33,923 bases of DNA, from contig BFEA01000019.1 of assembly GCA_003427395.1 (NCBI GenBank), positions 4,677,195-4,711,117 on the forward strand, given 5' to 3'. The notes beneath the pieces were generated by a model. The model did no database searches and was not told the DNA's origin. It was given only the letters and a program-made list of their open reading frames with translations. This document shows, piece after piece, positions 1 to 10,318 of this stretch (its first letter is position 1; each line of letters opens with the position of its first letter). The position numbers were made by a program, and so were the translations under genes. Source of the DNA: Chara braunii. Its lineage: Eukaryota > Streptophyta > Charophyceae > Charales > Characeae.

Positions 1-142
<142 letters not shown>

Positions 143-279
143 GTTACACTTGTGACGATGAGGTTGGGAAATGGGAGCCATATACAAAGGCGTTGTGGCC
201 GTATTCTGTCGTAAGTGGCACCCACTTCCCAACGGTGTTAAAATCAAGAGTTCGTTGTGTGTTTGTCGTTCATGTGGCA

Positions 280-315
<36 letters not shown>

Positions 316-326
316 CTCGCTCTCTC

Positions 327-381
<55 letters not shown>

Positions 382-524
382 GTTACACTTGTGACGATGA
401 GGTTGGGAAGTGGAAGCCATATACGAAGACGTTGTAGGCGTATTCTGGCGTAAGTGGCACCCACTTCCCAACCATGTTAAAATGCGGGGTTCCTTGTGTG
501 TTTGGTGTTCTTATTGCTGCACAA

Positions 525-558
<34 letters not shown>

Positions 559-760
559 GTGTTACACTTGTGACGATTAGATTGGGAAATGGGAGCCATG
601 TACGAAGACGTTGTGGCCGTATTCTGTCGTAAGTGGAACTCACTTCCCAACCGTGTTCAAATCCGGGCTTCGTTGTGTGTTTGCTGTTCATATTGCATTC
701 CATCTATCTCTATCTCTCTCTCTCTCTGTCTCTGTCTCTCTCTGTCTCTGTCTCTCTCTG

Positions 761-822
<62 letters not shown>

Positions 823-971
823 ACACTTGTGACGACGATGTTGGAAAATGAGAGTCATATACGAAGACGTTGTGGCCGTATTCCGTTGTAAGTGGCACCC
901 ACTTCCCAACTGTGTTCAAATCCGGGGTTCGTTGTGTGTTTGCTGTTCATATTGCATTGCATCTCTCTCTN

Positions 972-1032
<61 letters not shown>

Positions 1033-1167
1033 TACAGTTGTAACGGTGAGGTTGGGAAATGGGTGCCATATACGAAGACGTTGTAGGCGTATTCTGGCGT
1101 AAGTGGCACCCACTTCCCAACCGTGTTGGAATACAGGGTTCCTTGTGTGTTTGCTGTTCATATTGCG

Positions 1168-1223
<56 letters not shown>

Positions 1224-1238
1224 ATATATATATATATA
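143..1238 (+). repeat. Family A tandem array, copies 1-5 (palindrome plus (CT)n)
   Basis: Five copies of a unit of roughly 145 bp, each followed by a (CT)n or (CTAT)n tract. Each unit starts near TTACACTTGTGACGATGAGG and ends near TTGCATTGCAT. It contains two inverted arms of about 19 bp: GGTTGGGAAATGGGTGCCA and its near-complement TGGCACCCACTTCCCAACC. Arm pairs lie at 162-180/216-233, 401-419/455-473, 580-598/634-652, 840-857/892-910 and 1050-1068/1104-1122. The loop, about 35 nt, carries a conserved ACGAAGACGTTGT core. Copies differ by scattered substitutions and greatly in microsatellite length. No coding potential is seen. One N lies at 971 in the CT tract. This could be a hairpin-forming MITE-like element that spread by tandem duplication, or a minisatellite. 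Confidence 0.9.
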
Positions 1239-1245
1239 TATACAT

Positions 1246-1491
1246 GGAGTTGCACAAGATTTACCCTTGGGTTTAAGCGAAGATCTTTTTCTATTTTCAC
1301 AGCAATTTGCTTCTCGTATAGACGAAGTAGAAGAAATGTTAACAAACAATCGTATTTGGAAACAACGACTTGTAGATATTGGTACTGTTACGGCACAACA
1401 GGCTATGGATTGGAGATTTAGTGGTGTAATGTTAAGAGGTTCAGGGGTTTCCTGGGATTTGCGAAAAGCAGCACCCTACGATGTTTATGAC
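1246..1491 (+). pseudogene. nad7: nad7 fragment (NADH dehydrogenase subunit 7), probable nuclear mitochondrial insert
   Basis: An uninterrupted 82-codon frame encodes an internal part of NADH:ubiquinone oxidoreductase subunit 7 (49 kDa subunit, NuoD/NDUFS2 family), a core complex I protein of the inner mitochondrial membrane. Recognisable blocks in order are [49 protein letters not shown] and [13 protein letters not shown]. The wording matches mitochondrion-encoded plant and protist nad7 more closely than the nuclear animal gene. The family is about 390-400 residues long, so roughly a fifth is present. It begins right after a (TA)n tract and ends as a (TATC)n tract begins, with no AG acceptor or GT donor at the edges, so an exon is unlikely. 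Codons are A+T-rich (TTA, ACA, GTA, AGA), unlike the surroundings. Usual glycine and cysteine positions read Arg and Ser, which could be drift. Identification is firm. The inference that it is a mitochondrial insert is moderate. Confidence 0.88.
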
Positions 1492-1679
1492 ACATTTATT
1501 TATCTATCTATCTATCTGTGTATCTATCTATGTATCTATCTGTTACACTTGTGACGATGAGGTTGGCAAGTGGGAGCCATATACGAAGACGTTGTGGCTG
1601 TATTCTGTCGTAAGTGACACCCACTTCCCAACCGTGTTCAAATCCGGGGTTCGTTGTGTGTTTGTTGTTCATATTGCAT

Positions 1680-1743
<64 letters not shown>

Positions 1744-1949
1744 TTGTGACGATGAGGTTGGGAAGTGGGAGTCATTTACGAAGACGTTGAGGCCGTATTC
1801 TGTCGTTAGTGGCACCTACTTCTCAACCGTGTTCAAATCCGGGGTTCGTTGTGTGTTTGTTGTTCATATTGCATTCCATATCTCTCTCTTTTTTTTTTTT
1901 TTTCTCTCTCTCTCTCCCTCTCTTTCTCTCTCTCTCTCGATCATGAAGG
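1492..1949 (+). repeat. Family A tandem array, copies 6-7
   Basis: The array resumes after the nad7 block. A (TATC)n tract is followed by copy 6 (arms 1561-1579 and 1615-1633) and a (CT)n tract. Copy 7 follows (arms 1756-1774 and 1810-1828), then a mixed T-rich and CT-rich tract. Copy 7 is the most diverged at its right arm. Confidence 0.88.
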
Positions 1950-2001
1950 CGTGTCGGTCGTCACATGTTCTCACAAATGTCTATCGTGTTTGTTGTTATA
2001 G

Positions 2002-2376
2002 ATGGACGTTTCAAATGTGTCGACAACCGGGGTGGGTGAGAGTTTTGCATATACGATTGAAGACTTGCTGCAACAGATATCGAACATCCTGTTTGGAGAA
2101 GACGCTAACAAGTTGTGCGATCTGAATCTAGGGAGAGGCGTGACAGGAAACGATAGGAGCCAGGGACATACGTTGGAATTAAAAACTGATGAATTGTTGG
2201 GTGCCATTTGTGAGAATGCAAATGTGGATGTGGAAAAAGGGGAGGCGACAGGCAACATAAAAACTGCAATGTGCACTGTTCCCAGGGACTGTGTCACGAA
2301 GACAAACACACACCAATGTTTGGAAACAATCATATTTAAACGTTCTGTATATATTATAAATCTTTGGAGTCATTGA
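2002..2376 (+). CDS. Unrecognised open frame, possible exon (hypothetical protein)
   Basis: An open frame of 124 codons starts at an ATG directly after a plausible acceptor (pyrimidine-rich stretch ending TTGTTGTTATAG at 2001). The product is mixed and acidic, beginning MDVSNVSTTGVGES, with a possible helical stretch (IEDLLQQISNILFGED) near residues 19-34. No domain, signal peptide or membrane segment is recognised. The last 15 or so residues become A+T-rich and atypical, so the true exon may end earlier at a donor that cannot be fixed. It is followed in the same direction by three or four further open frames up to 4378, so it may be one exon of a split gene or part of an unrecognised transposon. 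Confidence 0.3.
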   Translation: MDVSNVSTTGVGESFAYTIEDLLQQISNILFGEDANKLCDLNLGRGVTGNDRSQGHTLELKTDELLGAICENANVDVEKGEATGNIKTAMCTVPRDCVTKTNTHQCLETIIFKRSVYIINLWSH

Positions 2377-2397
2377 TTTGTAACTGAAACGTTGTAT

Positions 2398-2976
2398 ATG
2401 TCATGTAGCTTTGCAATGGCACTCCGTTGCAGGTATGAAGATATTTCATCGTCCCTGAAGCACCGAGAGGAAAGACACTCAGCAGCGCGGATGAGCCAAA
2501 GCAATGTGGTGAGGACAAAAAAGGTAAAATTCCGGCAAAACGCAAATGAAAGAAGAAGGACATCACCGTTGATTAAGCCACGAGTGGACCGTGCAGTGGT
2601 TCCGGTGTCGCCGCAAGCAAACATGTCTGATGCAAAACGTCGGGACCTGCAAGATTCAACCTCCACCTCTCCCGCATTCACAAAGGATGGCATGCGACAG
2701 CAACATTCTCCGCTACCTGCGCCAAAGAAAAGGTCATGCGGACAAGGGAGCGAAGGACAACCTCGGAAGAACATAGCACATGCGAAGAGGAGGAGGACCA
2801 TTGAGAAAGAATGGGAAGAGAAGGTGACAATCGATCTGAGGGGATCTGAAGGTGTCGAGGCTGCTGAGGGCGAAAAAGGAGATGAGTCACGGGACACAGC
2901 AATTAAGGAGCACAGGACCAACAGTGAAGATATGATGAGACAGAGGACGGCGAAACAGGTAACACGGGCATATTGA
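2398..2976 (+). CDS. Basic, low-complexity open frame with nuclear-localisation-like motifs
   Basis: An open frame of about 190 codons, very hydrophilic and rich in Arg, Lys, Glu and Ser. Clusters such as PAPKKRS (around residue 125) and AKRRRT (around residue 148) resemble nuclear localisation signals. No catalytic domain is visible. A possible acceptor, TCCGTTGCAG, ends at 2432, so the real exon may start there instead of at an upstream ATG. Near the 3' end CAG|GTAACA at 2956-2964 could be a donor. The frame overlaps the start of the next open frame (2928-3242), which a splice or a frameshift must connect if both belong to one protein. Composition suggests a disordered, possibly nucleic-acid-binding protein, but function is unknown. 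Confidence 0.35.
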   Translation: MSCSFAMALRCRYEDISSSLKHREERHSAARMSQSNVVRTKKVKFRQNANERRRTSPLIKPRVDRAVVPVSPQANMSDAKRRDLQDSTSTSPAFTKDGMRQQHSPLPAPKKRSCGQGSEGQPRKNIAHAKRRRTIEKEWEEKVTIDLRGSEGVEAAEGEKGDESRDTAIKEHRTNSEDMMRQRTAKQVTRAY

Positions 2977-3242
2977 ACGAAGAACAATCATATGGAGAAG
3001 ATGAAAGCAACGAAGAGGAGGACAGTCACAATGGGTATAACAACACACAGGATAGCGATGACGACGATGATGATGACGAAGAACCATCCCAAAGCAGTAG
3101 GAGGGAAGAAAGGCGTAGCAAGGACAATAGAAAAAAAACGTATGGAAAAACGCAAGGAGGAACAAGTGATAAAGGCAGGGAGGAAAGCAACGCCGACAAA
3201 CAGTTGGTTCTGAAGGAGAAGACAATTGAAGGACATAAGTAG
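2928..3242 (+). CDS. Acidic then basic disordered open frame
   Basis: An open frame after an in-frame stop at 2925-2927. It encodes an acidic segment with a run of eight aspartates (SDDDDDDDEEPS, near 3056-3094) followed by a Lys/Arg/Glu-rich tail. It is in a different frame from the preceding basic open frame and overlaps it by about 50 bp. The charge-patterned composition continues that of the upstream frame, so the two probably belong to the same broken or spliced gene. No family is recognised. The aspartate run is encoded by a GAC/GAT repeat, so slippage may contribute to it. Confidence 0.3.
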   Translation, partial: RYDETEDGETGNTGILNEEQSYGEDESNEEEDSHNGYNNTQDSDDDDDDDEEPSQSSRREERRSKDNRKKTYGKTQGGTSDKGREESNADKQLVLKEKTIEGHK

Positions 3243-3439
3243 TCAATGTATGAGAAAATCAAAACCTCAGCCGAAAATTATCAGTTAACATGTTGTTTTG
3301 CATCAACTGTTGTCATCACCTGGCGGGAGTGAAAAATGGTAGCGAAATGCTATGTAGTTTTTCGATAACGAAATCTGAGATAGCCTTGAATATCTTTGTC
3401 CGGTTGTGATTGTTTCTCCTGCCAAACGAAAGCATGTGA

Positions 3440-3715
3440 GTGGCGGATACCAACTTCCAACTTGTGGTTGTTATACGCGTTGTTGCAGGCCGCCAGATTT
3501 TACAAGGAGGGAGAAAATGTCAAAACGAGGCAAAAAAGGTGAAGCATTGGGCGGGTGGCATGCGAGACGAATGCGACTTATTCGGAAAAAGGCAAAAAGA
3601 CAGACTGTTGAGGTCCGTTGCTAAAACTTTTGTGCACTCGACAGCGAGTGACGCATCATTCTACCCTTCAAAGGACGACTTCTTCAATGCGTTGAAGTTG
3701 GCTGCTAACCTTTAA
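3440..3715 (+). CDS. Unrecognised open frame, possible exon after TTGTTGCAG
   Basis: A 91-codon frame with a likely acceptor (GCGTTGTTGCAG, ending at 3489) inside it, so the coding part probably begins around 3490. The section from there is basic and cysteine-containing (GRKCQNEAKKVKHW, then a segment ending DDFFNALKLAANL). Codon choice looks coding-like, but no family is recognised. After the TAA the same strand continues with shorter frames (3725-3907). Confidence 0.25.
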   Translation: MADTNFQLVVVIRVVAGRQILQGGRKCQNEAKKVKHWAGGMRDECDLFGKRQKDRLLRSVAKTFVHSTASDASFYPSKDDFFNALKLAANL

Positions 3716-4039
3716 AGAGAAGATGTGCGGGTAGGATTCGGGAAGTATGTACAGGACAATGGTGTACGGTATGTGCTTATAGAGTGCAACCGAATGATGA
3801 CAACGGTCCGTGGAGAGTTGACTTGGCACTTGAGACACTTGTTTTGGGCAGAGAGAGGTCTCCCGCTCGTATGTTGCACGCAGTCGGATCACACTAACAC
3901 CGCGTGAAACGATATTCGTAGCCAAATGAATAAAGACAAGACATGCAGAAGGAAGAGCGACGAGCCATGGGGAGCATGACATTTTAAGAGGGGACTCACA
4001 AAAGTCTTTCAAATAAGAAGCGATGACGGAAAGTTTGGC

Positions 4040-4378
4040 GTGACCTTGCAGCAACTAACGTTTACCGAACTCTTGATTCGCACAAAAATAGAACAGACAA
4101 AGAAGTCAAGCAAGGCGTCAGATCAGTTGCTGAAAATGACCGCTATTAAGAACGATATAGTCAATACAGCACGGAACCGAGACACAGTTATGAGTTTCTG
4201 CATTTTCAAGCTCGATCTTGACACACGTGTGGCAGATGTGGCAACACAGTACTACAATGCAGGCAACAGAAAGACAAGGAACAGTACAGTCGACGACAAG
4301 GGTAACACAGTACATGACTTTGAATTCGAAGTCTTAGCCCCGCAGACGCAACCGCAAGCTTCATGCGTAAGACCTTGA
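4040..4378 (+). CDS. Unrecognised open frame, last of the 2.0-4.4 kb group
   Basis: The frame is open from about 3981 and runs 112 codons from 4040. The only start at 4040 is GTG, so it is more likely an exon or a frame-shifted remnant than a free gene. The product contains a Lys/Ser-rich helix-like part and the segment DLDTRVADVATQYYNAGNR. It has no signal or membrane region. It lies just before a GA-rich repeat region that bounds the group. Family unknown. Confidence 0.25.
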   Translation: MTLQQLTFTELLIRTKIEQTKKSSKASDQLLKMTAIKNDIVNTARNRDTVMSFCIFKLDLDTRVADVATQYYNAGNRKTRNSTVDDKGNTVHDFEFEVLAPQTQPQASCVRP

Positions 4379-4483
4379 AAATCTTTCCTTCACTGACACT
4401 TTTGTTATTCTGACGGATGGGACATAACTCAAGATCTGGTGGGATTGCGTGCCTGCAACTCGTATCACAACGACACGTCTATT

Positions 4484-4737
4484 GAGAGAGAGAGAGAGAG
4501 ATAGATAACGACACAGAGAGAGAGAGATACATTTTTGAAATGTGGACACAAAGGATTTAGCTCGGATCTCGTGCGATAAACCGATTTACTGTGGCTGGGG
4601 TAGGCAAATTGTGTGGTGGGTGTCACTTCTTATGACAGAGGTGCCTTAATGTCATTATGTAGCCCCCTGGACAGAACCATGTGACTGGAAGTGGCCTGCA
4701 GTTGGGAAAGGGAAAGACAACAAGACTCGCTTAAATG

Positions 4738-4799
<62 letters not shown>
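4484..4799. repeat. (GA)n microsatellites flanking a short spacer
   Basis: GA tracts at about 4484-4526 (interrupted) and a pure (GA)n tract at about 4739-4799. Between them is about 200 bp of ordinary sequence with no visible gene. Confidence 0.9.
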
Positions 4800-4802
<3 letters not shown>

Positions 4803-4803
4803 A

Positions 4804-5663
<860 letters not shown>

Positions 5664-5689
5664 GAAGGGAGGGGAAGAGAGAGAGAATG

Positions 5690-6830
5690 TATATGGCCCC
5701 GAAAGGGTAGTCACAGCTAGCATGTATACATGATGTCCACTTTAACAATGTGTATGAGAGTGTCAGTGTACCGTCATTGTGTTTGTGTCCGGGGGAGGAG
5801 TCACAAGCTTGGGAGGTGTGCGTGTTCATCTCTTCTTTGTTGTCTGGAATGAGTGAGTCACGAAATTTATCGATCGGAATGCTCCCCTTTGCTCCAATGG
5901 GACACATGCATGCATGAATATGAATAAAGAGGTCTCCGACAGGCAAGCATCATAAATGTAAACATAACACCATCAAATTTCCAACACGATTCATCACACC
6001 ACCATTTCATTTCCATCACGATTTCCAACATAAAGTCATGTGTTCAACTGTTGATAAACAGTTTACCAACACATAGTTCAACCTTTCAAACGTAGTTCAA
6101 CAGAATATAAACAGATTCTCAACAGTATATCAATACAAAGTTCAATTGTTTATCCTGTCACTTCATGTGGAGTACATAAGTCGCGCACGTTGGTTTCCTT
6201 CACTTCCTATAGACCATGGTGCATGTGCTATGATTAACAGTTGAAAAACAGTTTTTAAATGGTTGTTCGGAGGTGAGGCCCCACGATCAACAAAAAAAAA
6301 AAACGGCGATAATTTTTATGTTGGGGGCTTCCATCTCTCCCACGGCGAGTAGAGCCTTAGTGCCTGCAACGCCTCTACCTACACCTTGCATGACCCCTTC
6401 TCTGCCCCAATTCAATAGCTGCACTCTTTGTTGCATTTTCTTCTTTCTTTCTCTGCTTCAGATAGAATTCATGGTTATCTTTTACATCTTGTATAAGCAC
6501 GAGGTCATTTCCTTGAATTTTCGAGTCTTTCCTTTTCTTAACTTCTCCATTTTTTTCATATCTCATAGCGTCTCGGGCTTAAGAGTTTAAATACCTTAAG
6601 GCCAGGGATGCGGGTGCCTTGTGAACTAGACCGCTTGTCGGCCACGAAATAAATTCAAGAAGAATTATATTTTTTACCACTTGCTACTGGCTTTGACCTT
6701 TTGCCGTTCTGAAATCTGTTTCCTATCTAAATCTTACAGTAGAAGAGTTACCTCACTCTTCATCTTGACAACAAAGTCGAGGATTTTGTCAATCTGATCT
6801 CAGTACTTGTGAAGCTCATTTTGTCTGTCA
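5690..6830. other. No recognised gene
   Basis: Mostly unique sequence. Around 6070-6150 the motif AGTTCAAC recurs three times in A+T-rich sequence. A charged minus-strand frame at 6375-6566 (about 63 codons, containing GNDLVLIQDVKDNHEF) could be a coding relic but is too short to assign. Confidence 0.5.
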
Positions 6831-6835
6831 TGCTG

Positions 6836-7015
6836 GGGAGAGGGCATACCAACTATTTTTTTGCTTTTTAGCCCGAGTGAGATATTCTCTCAGCTTCTCA
6901 AGCAACTCAGGGGATACCAAACCCTGTTTTCTTTCTCTCATCCGAGTGAGGCGTCTCCTCAGTTTCTCAGATAAAAGGGGAAGGGGATACCAAACTCTTT
7001 TTCCTTTCTCTGGTA
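6836..7015. repeat. Tandem repeat, period about 75 bp, about 2.5 copies
   Basis: Segments starting near 6836, 6911 and 6985 share GGGGATACCAAAC, a T/C-rich stretch, CCGAGTGAG and a CTCAG(C/T)TTCTCA core. Read on the minus strand the repeat gives a duplicated basic helical motif (LSEKLRRRLTRMRERKQ and LLEKLREYLTRAKKQK). It may therefore be a coding relic, but no family is recognised. Confidence 0.7.
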
Positions 7016-7474
7016 TGAGAACTTCAAGTAAGTCTTTATGTACCTGCAAAACAAACGAGTTCCACAGACAACGGACTGTGTCCGCAGCAAGCAGGTTCCC
7101 CGATAATTAACGGCCAAACAAACAAGTAAACATGATAAAACCCTTAATAAAATGATAAAATAATAAATTAATTGATACAACAAGACAACTTCTTCACACC
7201 CAAGAGTTACTGATTGCCTTGGTTTCGGTCCACCACTGACCAGAAACGACAAACCTCCCATCAATTTGACATACCATATTCGGCCCGCCTCAGGCTAGGA
7301 CAAGTCTGACCATTTGTCTTGACGGCCCCTGTGACCTGCTTACAGGTCAGGACCAACATACCCACTACTCGAGTATGGTAGCCTTTTGGCACTCTCGCCA
7401 GGACACCCAGACTATAGCGGGTATGGTCACCCTATGACAGTAGATCTCCCGTCAGTCAGACTATCTCGTACTCG

Positions 7475-7772
7475 GATTTGACCACTGCGGTTCGGGACCG
7501 GCTCACCCACCAGCTTTTTGCCTAGGGCACTGGCTGCCCCGCCCAAATTTTTGAACGTGGGACCCGGTCTAACCACAGTTTCAGGCTCTGGCAAACCTCA
7601 CTGGATTGCATCCTCTCACTGTGGTAGGGTTCCAGCCGACCCCTTTTGACCTCACAGGCCAGACCCCCGGAGTCTTAGCCTCAGTTAACTACGGAATTCG
7701 ACACTCGCGTCGGGAACCTGCTGACCCCACCAGATTGCAACCTACTGCGGTAAGGCTCTGGCTAGCCCCGAC
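7475..7772. repeat. Tandem repeat, period about 129 bp, about 2.3 copies
   Basis: Segments starting at about 7475, 7604 and 7732 share the pattern GATT(G/T)(C/A)A-CC-CTG(C/T)GGT-GG-C(T/C)-GGC---CC. The copies are quite diverged, so this is an old duplication. There is no open frame of note. It lies between the retroelement and the 75-bp repeat. Confidence 0.6.
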
Positions 7773-7875
7773 AATCAATGCATCTTTAGTTTAGAGAAGA
7801 GAAAACCACAAGCACAGACAATCAGATAAGTATCTCAAATCCTACAATCAGGCAATTCATGCCCCAAGCAACAGG

Positions 7876-8103
7876 ACAAACATTTCTCAAGAGACGTCCC
7901 TTCAGTCTCAAGAGGCATTGAACAGCAATAAGCAGCAGCCGACAATGTGTTCCCTTGAGACCTCCCTTCAGCCTTAGGGAATACAAAGTGTTGATCCCAG
8001 AGAGGTCCCTTCCCTCATCTGAGAGTACTTCCAAGAAACCTCCCGTCAGCCTCAAGAAAGCATAGAGATATTGGTTTCAGAGAGGTCCCTTCCCTCATCT
8101 GAA
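7876..8103. repeat. Tandem repeat, period about 80 bp, about 3 copies
   Basis: Copies start near 7877, 7951 and 8031. The last two end with the identical 20-mer AGGTCCCTTCCCTCATCTGA, and all share CTCCC(T/G)TCAG(C/T)CT. The repeat lies just beyond the 3' end of the retroelement coding region (minus orientation), where a 3' untranslated region or LTR would be expected. I could not match it to anything upstream of gag. Confidence 0.75.
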
Positions 8104-8653
8104 GCTGAAGGTAGGCAACTTAATTAAAAACACGAAGTTCCCCAGTTGACAACTCTCTTGGCCAACAGGGCTGAACCTCTTTATGCCCACGTTCCTGATA
8201 GCTCTCTCGGACAGGCAACTTAGCCGGCAAGAAGTCCCTCTACTGAAAACTCTCTGATGAGATAGAGCTGAACTCTCTTGAGCCTGTCAGACTCTCTTAA
8301 TTATAAGGGATCAATACTGATTACTTCTTGATGTGCTACAGCCATGAACCCCCTGAACTGGATACTGCATTAATATTATGAAGGATGATCTCTCATCACC
8401 CTTTTCACTGTAAAGCTATTCCCTGCTCAGAGGTAAGATACTCATGGATCGACTGTGGCTCTGCATCAATAACTTTGATCTCAGTGTCTCTGAAAGAAAA
8501 TTAATTCAGATGCACAGACGAACATAAATCATTTGAAGGATTTTTCTCAAGTCTCTCGTGTCAAAATCTGACATGCTGAAAATTAACTCACTGGACTGAT
8601 CTTGCAGGAATAATCAACGTCTGTCAAACTTGTTGCTTTCACTGTGTTTATTC
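8104..8653. other. Non-coding left flank of the retroelement
   Basis: No open frame or RNA gene is seen. By position this should hold the 3' untranslated region, polypurine tract or LTR of the minus-strand element, but no boundary (TG...CA with a matching copy to the right) could be recognised by eye. Confidence 0.4.
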
Positions 8654-9019
8654 TCAATTTTCTGGAACTGTCTTCTTACTGGATGGCTGTCCTTTCTTTC
8701 CTTTCTTCCTAGTTATTGTGGGAACTAGGTCAGGGTCTCTGAAGATAAACTTACAAAGTCTTGACCCTGATACCATGTCATGGACTCTTGAACCATCTAT
8801 CTCATATATCTCATAAACCTTGCCTTCTGCTTCACTTGTAATTCTGTAGAGACCAAGCCATCTGGGCTCCAACTGTTTATTCCACTGAGTCTCAAAAGAA
8901 CTGTCGAATAGAAGAACAATGTCACAAACTTCCAGTTTCTCTTTCCTTATGTATCTCTTCTTGTTCCATCTTTCTTGATCTAACAGTCTACTGGTTGTCA
9001 TTCTCTCTACAACATCCAT
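8654..9019 (-). pseudogene. Pol C-terminal (GPY/F-like) domain remnant
   Basis: A 121-codon frame holds the domain that follows the integrase core in Ty3/gypsy elements. The signature is DIVLLFDSSFETQW followed by LEPRWLGLYRI, where the family usually has RWLGPYRI, and later GSRVHDMVSGSRLCKF. A lysine-rich tail (RKKGKKGQPSSKK) follows. This part is thought to help integration-site binding. It is separated from the core by about 100 bp carrying stops in this frame. There is no sign of an independent gene start; the ATG at 9019 is incidental. Confidence 0.85.
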
Positions 9020-9116
9020 TACAGTCTGGTCAACCTTTTATATTTGTTTCATTCTGATCTGAAGAAACTATGAAATATAATATTCTTTGTCACTCTATTG
9101 TCTCGATCATGTTCTG

Positions 9117-9939
9117 ATTATACTTTCAATAGGCAGAGTAGCATATCGACCATACCACAGAGTGAATGAAGCATAACCAGTGGTTCTCTTGACAGTAATA
9201 TTGTCAGCGTAACTTGCAGCTCTCAACACCTTTGACCTGTTACCGAGGTTCCCTTCACACCACTTAGCCAACGAATCTTTTAGAGTTTTGTGACCTCTCT
9301 CAACCGACCGTTTGCTTGAGGATGGTAAGTAGTTACATATTGAATTCTAACACCCAGTTTGAGAGTGTTTTTTCTTACAATCTCATTTATGAATTCAGAC
9401 CTCTTGTCTGAGACAAACTCTCTGATGAAGGCATATCTGAGATAGATTTCCTCTATCGAGTCAGCCACCTGCTCGACTGTCTTCCTCCTCAGAGCCTTTG
9501 CCTCAACATAGCCAGAAAAATTATCTCTCATGTTCAATATGTACCTCATCCCTCCCTTGCCTAGTGGCATGGTGATGAAATCCAAATGAACTCTGTTGCC
9601 TGGTTCTACCAGGATAGTAGGAAATAAGGGCTCAACCATCCTCGTGGTAGATCTCTTCTTACATAACACACATGACTTACGGAACCTGTAAATCATGTCT
9701 CTCATGTCAGGCCATAAGTAAAGCTTAACTGTCTTAGAGAAGGTTGTTTCTGCAGCTCTATGGTCACCAGCAACCCCCTCATGTAGAGCAACAATTATTT
9801 CCTGTTGTCTTTCTTTCCCACATACCACTCTTAATAGAGACAATCCTCTCTTACCATCTACAAAGAGGTGACCTCGTTTTAGCCTAAACTTTTTCCTTAA
9901 ATTTTTACAATAATATTCCTTTAACTGCTCTCTTTTCAT
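9117..9939 (-). pseudogene. Integrase (zinc-binding domain and catalytic core), frameshifted
   Basis: This is the element's integrase, which inserts the cDNA copy into chromosomal DNA. The N-terminal HHCC zinc domain is intact: LHEGVAGDH, then about 30 residues later CVLC. The catalytic core has the first Asp in HLDFITMP and the second in EFVSDKRSEF. The third acidic residue should follow HPQANG, but one base appears to be missing near 9300, so the frame changes just before the conserved Glu-Arg pair and hits a stop at about 9280. The downstream frame, open to about 9117, continues with integrase-like sequence (KTLKDSLAKW, then LWYGRYATLP). The product cannot be active as it stands. Confidence 0.9.
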
Positions 9940-10318
9940 TTTCTTCCCAATCTCCTGGTAAATTTCATTTTATTCTTCAAAAATAAATGATATCTCCTCT
10001 TCTTTCTTCTTACCTTCTTCTTCATTCTTTGATCCCAAACTTTCCCCCATCTCATGGGCTGGTACAGTTGCTGCATTGATCTTTGCATATAAGTCATTCT
10101 GTTCTTCATCGTCTTCTTTTTCGAGAATTGATTCATAGACATATTAGGCAGCAGGGATTTATCCCCACCTTTCTCTTTCTTCAGGCCATAAACTCCACTT
10201 ATAGGAGCTTGGTATTTCATAATCTTCATTATCTTTCTCATCCAGAAAATTATCAATATAAAAAGATTCTTCAATAGTTCCTTCAATATCGTCTTCTTCA
10301 TCATCTTTCCACCATTCA
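9940..10318 (-). pseudogene. Acidic linker between RNase H and integrase
   Basis: Following the RNase H end motif the same frame gives an acidic stretch (KDDEEDDIEGTIEESF, then NFLDEKDNEDYE) that stops near 10159. Similar acidic sequence continues in shorter open pieces to the integrase start. Acidic tethers at this position are typical of the related fungal elements. A longer Lys/Met-rich open frame on the same strand in another register (10319-9936) is judged a shadow. Confidence 0.6.

Noticed and set aside
171-1554. Long Ser/Leu- or Arg/Glu-rich open frames over the CT repeats
   Set aside because: They are translations of dinucleotide and tetranucleotide repeats in several frames and both strands. 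Only the nad7 block inside them is real coding sequence.
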